From: an uncultured Geobacteraceae bacterium
GTDB taxonomy: Bacteria; Desulfobacterota; Desulfuromonadia; Geobacterales; Pseudopelobacteraceae
Length of the DNA: 15,957 bases
Direction of reading: 5' to 3'
Assembly: GCA_903879825.1 (NCBI GenBank)
Contig: CAIRND010000636.1
Span: 1-15,957, forward strand
In this document: piece by piece, positions 6,248-13,588 of the stretch
How the letters are laid out: each line of letters begins with the position of its first letter
How positions within the stretch are numbered: the stretch's first letter is position 1
Notes under the pieces: model-generated
What the model was told of the DNA's origin: nothing
The model's database searches: none
The model's input: the letters and a program-made list of their open reading frames with translations, nothing else
Made by a program: the position numbers and the translations under genes

Positions 6248-6991
6248 ATGTCGGGTCATAATAAGTGGAGTACTATTAAGCACAAAAAAGGCGCAGCCGA
6301 CGCAAAGCGTGGTAAGCTTTTTACCAAATTTATCAAGGAAATTTCTGTCGCAGCAAAGCTGGGCGGAGCCGATCTTGCCGCCAATCCCCGCCTGCGTACC
6401 GCCGTTGATAAGGCTAAAGCGGAAAATATGCCGAAAGACAACATTGAACGTGCAATTAAAAAAGGTGCGGGTGGCATGGAGGGGGTAACGTACGAGGAGA
6501 TTGTTTATGAGGGGTATGGCCCAGGTGGTTCAGCCGTTCTCGTTGAAGTTTTAACTGATAACCGTAATCGTTCCGTTTCAGATATCCGCAGCATCTTCTC
6601 CAAGAGTAACGGTAACATGGGTGAAGCGGGCTGCGTATCCTGGATATTCAGCAAAAAAGGACTGATCAACTTTGAGAAGTCTGCTGATTTCGATCAGCTT
6701 TTTGAAGCAGCCCTGGAAGCTGGAGCTGAGGATGTCTCTGAGCAGGATGATTCTTATGAGGTTGTGTCTGAACCTGCACTTTTTATTGAGGTGCGTGAAG
6801 CATTAGCTGCAAAAGGGTTCAAAGCTGCACATGCTGAAATAACCATGGTTCCTCAAACTCAAGTGAAGCTTGAAGGTAAGCAGGCTGAAAGCATGCTCAA
6901 GCTTATGGATAAATTGGAAGACAATGATGATGTACAAAACGTATATGCCAACTTCGATATTTCCGAAGAGGAAATGGAAAAACTGATGTAG
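6248..6991 (+). CDS. yebC: YebC/PmpR family regulatory protein (TACO1 family)
   Basis: The 247-residue protein has the full family signature: SGHNKWSTIKHKKGAADAKR at 2-21, KFIKEISVAAKLGG, the PRLRTAVDKAKAENMPKDNIERAI block and YEGYGPGG. Members are soluble. They were first described as DNA-binding regulators (PmpR), and more recent work links some members to ribosomes and translation of proline-rich stretches; which applies here is not visible. The ATG follows AGGAGCAGGAGCG, a strong ribosome binding site. In many proteobacteria, including Geobacter relatives, yebC is followed by ruvC-ruvA-ruvB; here a terminator follows at once and the next gene is msrA. Confidence 0.95.
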   Translation: MSGHNKWSTIKHKKGAADAKRGKLFTKFIKEISVAAKLGGADLAANPRLRTAVDKAKAENMPKDNIERAIKKGAGGMEGVTYEEIVYEGYGPGGSAVLVEVLTDNRNRSVSDIRSIFSKSNGNMGEAGCVSWIFSKKGLINFEKSADFDQLFEAALEAGAEDVSEQDDSYEVVSEPALFIEVREALAAKGFKAAHAEITMVPQTQVKLEGKQAESMLKLMDKLEDNDDVQNVYANFDISEEEMEKLM

Positions 6992-7000
6992 TACTGCACT

Positions 7001-7026
7001 GGGCCCTTCGGGGCCCTTTGTTGTTT
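7001..7026 (+). terminator. Intrinsic terminator of yebC
   Basis: GGGCCC (7001-7006), a TTCG tetraloop (7007-7010) and GGGCCC (7011-7016) form a compact stem capped by the very stable UUCG loop. It is followed by TTTGTTGTTT. It starts nine bases after the yebC stop codon. Confidence 0.85.
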
Positions 7027-7108
7027 AGTACGTGGGAATCTAACGTTCTGTCAAAGATTATCTCATGCACAAATATTGTGGCATTTATTCGTATTATTTG
7101 GGGGAGGC

Positions 7109-7579
7109 ATGTCCGAAGTAGCTACTTTTGCTGCCGGTTGTTTTTGGGGTGTAGAAGATGTTTTTTTCGCAGTTCCAGGGGTTGAGTCAACCCGGGTTGG
7201 TTACTGCGGTGGTCGTACTGATAATCCGGTCTATCGTGATGTTTGCAGTAATGATACCGGTCATGCTGAAGCGGTGGAGATTACTTATGACCCAAACCTG
7301 GTAAGCTACGAGAACTTGCTCGCCGTTTTCTGGGAGTGTCATGACCCTACTCAATTAAACAGGCAAGGTCCTGATTTTGGTGACCAATATCGTTCGGCTA
7401 TTTTTTATCATTCAGAGGCACAGCATGAGTCTGCATGTGCATCTCGAGCAGAGCTGGAACACGCAAACACGTTTCGTCGTGCAATTGTGACGCTTATTGA
7501 ACCAGCCGCTATTTTCTGGGAAGCGGAAGCGTACCACCAAAAATACCACCAAAGAAACGGTGGGGGGTGTGGCTTTTAG
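7109..7579 (+). CDS. msrA: Peptide methionine-(S)-sulfoxide reductase
   Basis: MsrA reduces methionine S-sulfoxide in free or protein-bound form, repairing oxidative damage in the cytosol. From the ATG at 7109 it has 156 residues. The catalytic cysteine is Cys11 in GCFWGVE, and VGYCGG, VCSNDTGHAEAV, WECHDPTQ, QGPDFGDQYRSAIFY and YHQKYH are all family blocks. The tail ends in GGGCGF, whose cysteine is the probable resolving residue. The frame runs upstream to a TTG at 7076, but no ribosome binding site precedes it and the added residues are not MsrA-like. The ATG at 7109 is preceded by GGGGGAGG with only one base between, which is unusually close. No msrB is attached or adjacent. The thiolase-like gene starts 71 bases downstream and may be cotranscribed. 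Confidence 0.93.
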   Translation: MSEVATFAAGCFWGVEDVFFAVPGVESTRVGYCGGRTDNPVYRDVCSNDTGHAEAVEITYDPNLVSYENLLAVFWECHDPTQLNRQGPDFGDQYRSAIFYHSEAQHESACASRAELEHANTFRRAIVTLIEPAAIFWEAEAYHQKYHQRNGGGCGF

Positions 7580-7650
7580 ACTATTTCGGATAACTCTCGA
7601 TTCTCTGTAACTCTTCCCGTCAACTCGAATCATCATAAGAAAGGGAACGT

Positions 7651-9267
7651 ATGGAAAAACACTTTAAGCCTCGTCCCGTTTATGTCGCAGCATCTTGGAT
7701 GGCACCGGTAGGAAGGTATAACGGTAAGGAAAAACAGAAACTTTCTTTTCTGGAATTATCTGAGTGGGGTGGTGAGGTCTTTAATGACTGTCCGGTTCGG
7801 CGCCGTGATATTGAAGCGGTGATTGTTGGAAGCCAGAACCCTTCAGCATTCTCAGGTGTTGACAACACAGCTGCAAAAATAGCAGGTATACTGGGAATCT
7901 CCGGGGCCCGTTCGGTGCTTGTCGATACCGCTTCGTCATCAGGTGCTTCAGCATTTGAAAGTGCATATCTGGAAATTGCCTCTGGGCGTTATGACTCAGT
8001 TCTTGCTCTTGGTGTTCAGAAGATGAGTGATGCATCAACACTCGAATCAACGCGTATCATTGCCGGTGTGATTGATCGCGACGAAGCAGAATTCGGATTG
8101 ACAATGCCAGCGTGTGGTGCACTGGTCGCACGAGCTTTGAAGGAGCGCCTTGAACTCTCTGATGAGGAATGGACGGCTTATTCTGCGCTTCTGACGCAAC
8201 GGAGTCAGCGTTTTGCCGCTCTAAATCCTAACGCTCACTTGAATGTACAGATTGAATTGCAGGACTATTATCAACAAATTGCTGACGGGAAAAACTATCC
8301 GTATTGGTATCCTTTGCGCTACCACGATTTTTGCCCTATGTCAGATGGGGTGGCTGCAGTCATTCTTACGTCAATCCCTCAGGATGTGCGTGTTAGCGGG
8401 GTTGGGTCAGCAACTGACATTCCAACTATTGCAGACCGAAACTACTTTCATTCTTTTCCGGCAACGGTTATTGCCGCAGGGTATGCTTACGGAATGGCAG
8501 GGATTAAGGATATACGCACTTTCTCCGGCAAACTTCACGTTAATATGCATGATCCCTTCAACGGTTTTGGTCCTATAAATATGGTAGATCTTGGAATTGT
8601 CAGTAGAAACCGCTTAATGGATGCTCTGTTGGATGATTCTCTGACCGGTGAAAACGGTGCCTTCCCGACGAATCTTACTGGCGGACTGAAGGGGAGGGGG
8701 CACCCACTGGGAGCGACCGGCATGATTCAAATTGTTGAAAATCACCAACTGATTAATGAACGGGGCTTTTCAGCCGGACTGTCACATTCCATTGGTGGCC
8801 CGATTAATAATAACGTCGTAACGCTTTTAGAGCGCAGTGATCACTATGATGCCCGTGCGCATGAGCGATTCAAACCGTGGGGGCTTCCGTCACTTGGACA
8901 CATGAAACCGAAGGGTGTAAATCTCGAAGCTCTTCTTGCCAAAAACACGGTAGTTACCGGTTCTTTTGTAACGGCAACGGTTCGTAGCCACCATAAAACA
9001 GGAGTGCCGGAGGTTGTTATACTCATAGTCGCGTGTCGCTTTGAGGGCTCAACATATAAATTTCTGTTTGGTATTTCCGGGGAATATTATTCTCAAATAG
9101 CGGCCTGTACTGCGGGCGATCCGGTCTCTATTGAGTCAGTAAATGGTTCTCTGCTGGTAAACAACCTGCCGGTTACCCGCTTTTACACACGAACAATGAA
9201 TGGCCTGGTCGAATTGGCCGGCAGTAGCTGGAAGAAGCTTACCGGCAAGGGGAGCGCTGAAATTTGA
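7651..9267 (+). CDS. SCP2-thiolase-like acyltransferase with Ser in place of the catalytic Cys
   Basis: The first 420 residues or so are a thiolase fold close to the SCP2-thiolase/acetyl-CoA acetyltransferase group: LEIASGRYDSVLALGVQKMSD, NPNAHLN, the HDPFN box (HDAF or HDCF in relatives), GGLKGRGHPLGATGM carrying the active-site His, and LSHSIGGP. The nucleophile motif, normally like VENACATGSAAF, reads VDTASSSGASAF at 91-102, which aligns without gaps and puts Ser95 (codon TCG at 7933-7935) where Cys is expected. Ordinary thiolytic or Claisen chemistry through a Cys thioester is therefore doubtful. Residues 430-538 form an extra beta-rich C-terminal domain, possibly an OB-fold-like one as in other long thiolase-like proteins; I cannot assign it firmly. 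The ATG has an AAAGGGA ribosome binding site. It lies downstream of msrA and converges on rpoC. Substrate and pathway are unknown. Confidence 0.85.
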   Translation: MEKHFKPRPVYVAASWMAPVGRYNGKEKQKLSFLELSEWGGEVFNDCPVRRRDIEAVIVGSQNPSAFSGVDNTAAKIAGILGISGARSVLVDTASSSGASAFESAYLEIASGRYDSVLALGVQKMSDASTLESTRIIAGVIDRDEAEFGLTMPACGALVARALKERLELSDEEWTAYSALLTQRSQRFAALNPNAHLNVQIELQDYYQQIADGKNYPYWYPLRYHDFCPMSDGVAAVILTSIPQDVRVSGVGSATDIPTIADRNYFHSFPATVIAAGYAYGMAGIKDIRTFSGKLHVNMHDPFNGFGPINMVDLGIVSRNRLMDALLDDSLTGENGAFPTNLTGGLKGRGHPLGATGMIQIVENHQLINERGFSAGLSHSIGGPINNNVVTLLERSDHYDARAHERFKPWGLPSLGHMKPKGVNLEALLAKNTVVTGSFVTATVRSHHKTGVPEVVILIVACRFEGSTYKFLFGISGEYYSQIAACTAGDPVSIESVNGSLLVNNLPVTRFYTRTMNGLVELAGSSWKKLTGKGSAEI

Positions 9268-9273
9268 ATAAAA

Positions 9274-9300
9274 AACGGCCGGAAGAATCTTCCGGCCGTT
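9274..9300. terminator. Shared terminator between the thiolase-like gene and rpoC
   Basis: AACGGCCGGAA (9274-9284) pairs perfectly with TTCCGGCCGTT (9290-9300) around a five-base loop. On the minus strand the stem is followed by TTTT continuing the TT of the stem, an excellent intrinsic terminator for the rpoBC transcript. On the plus strand ATATTTC follows, so termination of the thiolase-like gene is weaker. Confidence 0.85.
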
Positions 9301-9328
9301 ATATTTCAATTAATATTTGTTCTTTTGT

Positions 9329-12300
9329 TTAAGCAGCTTCTAAATCAGCCTCTGCCGCTTCGTTACTTACATTTTCTTTTGCAGGGTTTTCTTTCGGAGC
9401 AAGAGAATCAGCCACTAAACGTAAATTGCGATAGCGGGCTATCCCGGTTCCTGCAGGTATCAAACGACCCATAATTACATTCTCTTTAAGTCCTCGCAGA
9501 TGGTCAATCTTTCCTTCAATCGCCGCCTGTGTCAATACTTTCGTCGTCTCCTGGAATGAAGCCGCTGAAATGAATGACTCCGTTGAAAGTGATGCTTTCG
9601 TAATGCCAAGCAGCAGCGGTTCAGCTACAGCAGGGCGTTTGCCATCACGCAAAGCTTTCTCATTTTCCTGTTCAAAAACAAAACGCTCAATTTGATCATC
9701 TACCAGTAGATTTGTGTCACCAGTGTCTTTAATTCGGACGCGACGCAACATCTGACGAACGATAACTTCAATGTGCTTATCATTAATCTTAACGCCCTGT
9801 AGACGGTATACCTCCTGGACTTCGTCAACCAGGTATTTTGCCAGCTCTTTAACACCAAGAACTCGCAGAATATCATGCGGATTAGATGAACCATCCATGA
9901 GCGGTTCACCTGCACGTACATGGTCACCTTCGTGTACACTGATATGCTTCCCTTTAGGAATCAAATATTCCTTCGGCTCACCAAGTTCAGGTGTAACAAT
10001 AACTTTACGTTTGCCCTTGGCATCTTTACCGTATGATACACGGCCATCGATTTCAGTAATAACGGCAAAGTCTTTAGGTTTACGTGCCTCAAAAAGTTCA
10101 GCAACGCGAGGCAAACCACCGGTAATATCTTTTGTTTTCGTCGTTTCACGCGGAATCTTGGCAATAATATCACCAGCACTGATAATAGAGTCATCAGTGA
10201 CAGAAATATTGGCACCTGCCGGTAGGAAGTAACGGCCAATAGTGCCACCACCCTCACCAGTTGCGTCTTTGATGGCGATTCGTGGACGTTTGTCAGTGTC
10301 CTTGGTCTCAATGATAACCTTACGTGAAAGTCCGGTTACATCATCAAGTTGCTCTTCCATTGTTACACCTTCGAGGATGTCGGCAAATTTGACTCGGCCG
10401 GCAACTTCGGTAAGGATCGGCATGGTGTAGGGGTCCCACTCTGCAAGTGTTGCACCCTTTATAACAGCCCCACCTGGAGCAATTTTGATCTTGGCGCCGT
10501 ACACAACAATGTACTTTTCACGCTCACGACCAGTTTCATCAATAACGGCAATCTCGCCGTTACGGTTCATAACAATATGGTGCCCATCATTATTAATAAC
10601 GGTATTTACGTTAATATAGTTAAGTATACCGTCTGCACGAGCTTCCAGTGAGGTTTGCTCTGCGTGACGAGATGCCGTACCGCCGATGTGGAAGGTACGC
10701 ATTGTCAACTGTGTACCCGGCTCACCAATTGACTGAGCTGCAATGACGCCGACAGCTTCACCCATATTGACACTGTGCCCACGGGCAAGATCTCGCCCAT
10801 AACATTTGCCACAAATACCGCGTTTGCTTTGGCAGGTAAGAACAGATCGGATTTTAACTTTTTCAATGCCTGCATCTTCAACACGTTTTACCAAATACTC
10901 GTCAATTTCCTGATTCATCTCGACCAGTATTTCATCTGTAAGTGGGTCATGGATGTCGTCAAGAGCAACTCGCCCAAGAATACGATCACCTATTGGTTCA
11001 ATTATCTCACCACCCTCAGTAAGAGAAGAGACCACCAGGCCATCCAATGTTCCGCAATCAACTTCAGTGATAATAGCATCCTGAGCGACGTCAACAAGAC
11101 GGCGAGTCAGGTAGCCGGAGTTAGCTGTTTTAAGAGCCGTATCCGCAAGGCCTTTACGGGCGCCGTGAGTTGATATGAAGTACTGTAAAACAGTCAAACC
11201 TTCACGGAAGTTAGCGGTAATCGGGGTTTCGATGATCTCACCAGATGGTTTAGCCATCAATCCACGCATACCTGCAAGTTGGCGAATCTGCTGTGCAGAT
11301 CCTCGAGCACCGGATTCAGCCATCATGTGAATGGCATTGAAAGACGATGTCTCTATTTTGCTGCCGTCACGTGCCGTGACAATTTCTTTTGAAAGGTTAT
11401 CAAGCATTTCAGTAGCTATTTCTTCTGTTGCCTTGGCCCAGATATCGATAACTTTATTGTAGCGTTCACCGTCGGTTATTAAGCCTTCAGTATACTGATT
11501 CTGGATTTCTGTGACCTCTTCGTGAGCTTTTTCAATGATCGCTGGCTTACCTTCTGGAATAACCATGTCATCCAGACAGATAGAAATGCCGGCCAAGTTA
11601 GCATATTTAAAGCCAATTTCCTTGAGGCGATCAGCCAGAAGAACAGTTTCTTTACTGTCAGAAAGGCGATAACAGGTATCAACCAGGTTTGACAGCTCTT
11701 TTTTAGTCATTACTTTATTTATGGTAGAGTAAGGAACAGCAGCAGGGAGAACATCACGTAATAAAATACGTCCTGCAGTTGTATCAATCATCTGGGTCTT
11801 TTCATCAGTTGAAAGGTTCTTCATACGGACTTTAATTAAAGCCTGCATGTGAATTTCACCCGCATCAAAGGCTATTCTAACCTCTTCCGGTGAGGCGAAG
11901 CAGCCAGAAACGTTCACGCCTGCCAGAAGTTCCTGCTCAGTCGGTCGGTAATACTCACCCTTGGCATTGATTCGGTCTCGGGTCATATAGTAAGCCCCAA
12001 GAACCATATCTTGTGACGGTACAATAATCGGTTTACCGTTAGCTGGTGAGAGAATATTGTTCGTGGACATCATTAGTACACGAGCTTCAACCTGACTTTC
12101 TATGGAGAGCGGTAGATGAACAGCCATCTGGTCGCCGTCGAAGTCAGCGTTAAATGCGGTACAGACCAGCGGATGAAGCTGGATGGCTTTACCTTCAATA
12201 AGAACAGGTTCAAATGCCTGTATGCCGAGTCGGTGAAGGGTCGGAGCACGGTTTAGCATAACCGGGTGTTCTTTGATTACCTCTTCTAGAACATCCCATA

Positions 12301-13525
12301 CTTCAGGGCGCTCTTTTTCAACCATCTTTTTGGCACTTTTTATTGTCGTAACTAATCCGCGCTCTTCCAGTTTGTTATAGATAAACGGCTTGAACAGTTC
12401 CAGCGCCATCTTTTTTGGAAGGCCGCACTGATGCAGTTTAAGTTCCGGTCCGACAACAATAACGGAACGACCGGAGTAATCGACTCGTTTACCAAGCAGG
12501 TTCTGACGGAAGCGTCCGGATTTACCTTTCAGCATATCGGAAAGAGATTTAAGCGGACGTTTGTTCGGGCCGGCGATAGCACGACCACGTCTTCCGTTGT
12601 CAAAGAGTGCATCAACTGCTTCCTGGAGCATACGCTTTTCGTTGCGTATAATTACTTCGGGAGCCTGCAACTCACAGAGACGCTTTAAACGATTATTACG
12701 GTTGATAACACGACGGTACAAATCGTTAAGGTCAGAAGTCGCAAAACGACCGCCATCCAGTGGTACCAGAGGGCGTAGCTCAGGTGGGAGAACCGGAATA
12801 CATTCCAGAATCATCCACTCAGGCTTGTTACCGGAATGGCGGAATGCTTCGACAACCTTAAGCCGTTTAGCCGTTTTTTTACGTTTGGCCTCACTGGTCG
12901 ATTCAACCATTTCGGCGCGCAGTGTTACGGCAAGATCTTCCAGGTCGAGAGCCCGAAGACACTCTCTAATGGCCTCTGCTCCCATTCCGCCTGAAAAGGC
13001 ATCAGAACCGTATTCCTGCTGCTTTTCGATATATTTATCTTCAGACATTACTTCGCAGAAATGCAGCGGAGTATTCTTTGGATCACTGATAACAAAACCC
13101 TCAAAGTAGAGAACTTTCTCCAGATCCTTGAGTGTTATGTCAAGCAGATTTCCGATTCTTGAAGGTAACGATTTCAAAAACCAGATATGGGCAACCGGTG
13201 TAGCCAGGTCAATATGACCAAGGCGTTCGCGACGTACTTTCGAAGGAATTACCTCAACGCCGCATTTTTCACAAATAATGCCGCGATGTTTCATTCGCTT
13301 GTATTTGCCGCAGTTGCACTCATAATCTTTTGTAGGACCAAAAATCTTGGCGCAGAAAAGACCGTCACGTTCCGGTTTAAAGGTACGATAGTTAATTGTC
13401 TCAGGCTTTTTTACTTCGCCATGAGAACGCTCCCGAATTTTATCGGGAGATGAAATGGATATACGTATAGCTGAAAAGTGGAGTGGATCTTTTGGTTTAT
13501 CAAAAAAGCTGAAATAATCTTCCAC
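9329..13525 (-). CDS. rpoC: RNA polymerase beta' subunit
   Basis: This is the complete 1398-residue beta' subunit, close to the 1407 of E. coli. The N-terminal zinc finger uses Cys70, Cys72, Cys85 and Cys88. The magnesium-binding catalytic loop NADFDGD is at 459-465 (Asp461, 463, 465). The second zinc site is formed by the cysteine in DCGTLDG with those in CQSKRGICGKC, and the trigger loop segment TQLTMRTFHIGG follows. The start is a GTG at 13525 with a strong GGAGGAG ribosome binding site. It lies 63 bases after rpoB on the same strand, the usual rpoBC order, and ends in a strong terminator. The C-terminal 30 residues are Ala/Glu-rich. No interruption or intein is seen. Confidence 0.99.
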   Translation of the reverse strand: MEDYFSFFDKPKDPLHFSAIRISISSPDKIRERSHGEVKKPETINYRTFKPERDGLFCAKIFGPTKDYECNCGKYKRMKHRGIICEKCGVEVIPSKVRRERLGHIDLATPVAHIWFLKSLPSRIGNLLDITLKDLEKVLYFEGFVISDPKNTPLHFCEVMSEDKYIEKQQEYGSDAFSGGMGAEAIRECLRALDLEDLAVTLRAEMVESTSEAKRKKTAKRLKVVEAFRHSGNKPEWMILECIPVLPPELRPLVPLDGGRFATSDLNDLYRRVINRNNRLKRLCELQAPEVIIRNEKRMLQEAVDALFDNGRRGRAIAGPNKRPLKSLSDMLKGKSGRFRQNLLGKRVDYSGRSVIVVGPELKLHQCGLPKKMALELFKPFIYNKLEERGLVTTIKSAKKMVEKERPEVWDVLEEVIKEHPVMLNRAPTLHRLGIQAFEPVLIEGKAIQLHPLVCTAFNADFDGDQMAVHLPLSIESQVEARVLMMSTNNILSPANGKPIIVPSQDMVLGAYYMTRDRINAKGEYYRPTEQELLAGVNVSGCFASPEEVRIAFDAGEIHMQALIKVRMKNLSTDEKTQMIDTTAGRILLRDVLPAAVPYSTINKVMTKKELSNLVDTCYRLSDSKETVLLADRLKEIGFKYANLAGISICLDDMVIPEGKPAIIEKAHEEVTEIQNQYTEGLITDGERYNKVIDIWAKATEEIATEMLDNLSKEIVTARDGSKIETSSFNAIHMMAESGARGSAQQIRQLAGMRGLMAKPSGEIIETPITANFREGLTVLQYFISTHGARKGLADTALKTANSGYLTRRLVDVAQDAIITEVDCGTLDGLVVSSLTEGGEIIEPIGDRILGRVALDDIHDPLTDEILVEMNQEIDEYLVKRVEDAGIEKVKIRSVLTCQSKRGICGKCYGRDLARGHSVNMGEAVGVIAAQSIGEPGTQLTMRTFHIGGTASRHAEQTSLEARADGILNYINVNTVINNDGHHIVMNRNGEIAVIDETGREREKYIVVYGAKIKIAPGGAVIKGATLAEWDPYTMPILTEVAGRVKFADILEGVTMEEQLDDVTGLSRKVIIETKDTDKRPRIAIKDATGEGGGTIGRYFLPAGANISVTDDSIISAGDIIAKIPRETTKTKDITGGLPRVAELFEARKPKDFAVITEIDGRVSYGKDAKGKRKVIVTPELGEPKEYLIPKGKHISVHEGDHVRAGEPLMDGSSNPHDILRVLGVKELAKYLVDEVQEVYRLQGVKINDKHIEVIVRQMLRRVRIKDTGDTNLLVDDQIERFVFEQENEKALRDGKRPAVAEPLLLGITKASLSTESFISAASFQETTKVLTQAAIEGKIDHLRGLKENVIMGRLIPAGTGIARYRNLRLVADSLAPKENPAKENVSNEAAEADLEAA

Positions 13526-13588
13526 GATACTCTCCTCCGTTTGTCTGAAGCCGCATGTCCGGTAATACCGAATCCGGCCAGAAAATCT

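Noticed and set aside
7065..7121. An 18-codon frame (MHKYCGIYSYYLGEACPK) overlapping the msrA start, possibly a leader peptide.
   Set aside because: No clear ribosome binding site and no attenuator structure; too short to support.
12431..13453. Long plus-strand open frames opposite rpoC.
   Set aside because: They are antisense to strongly conserved rpoC codons and show no protein family signal.
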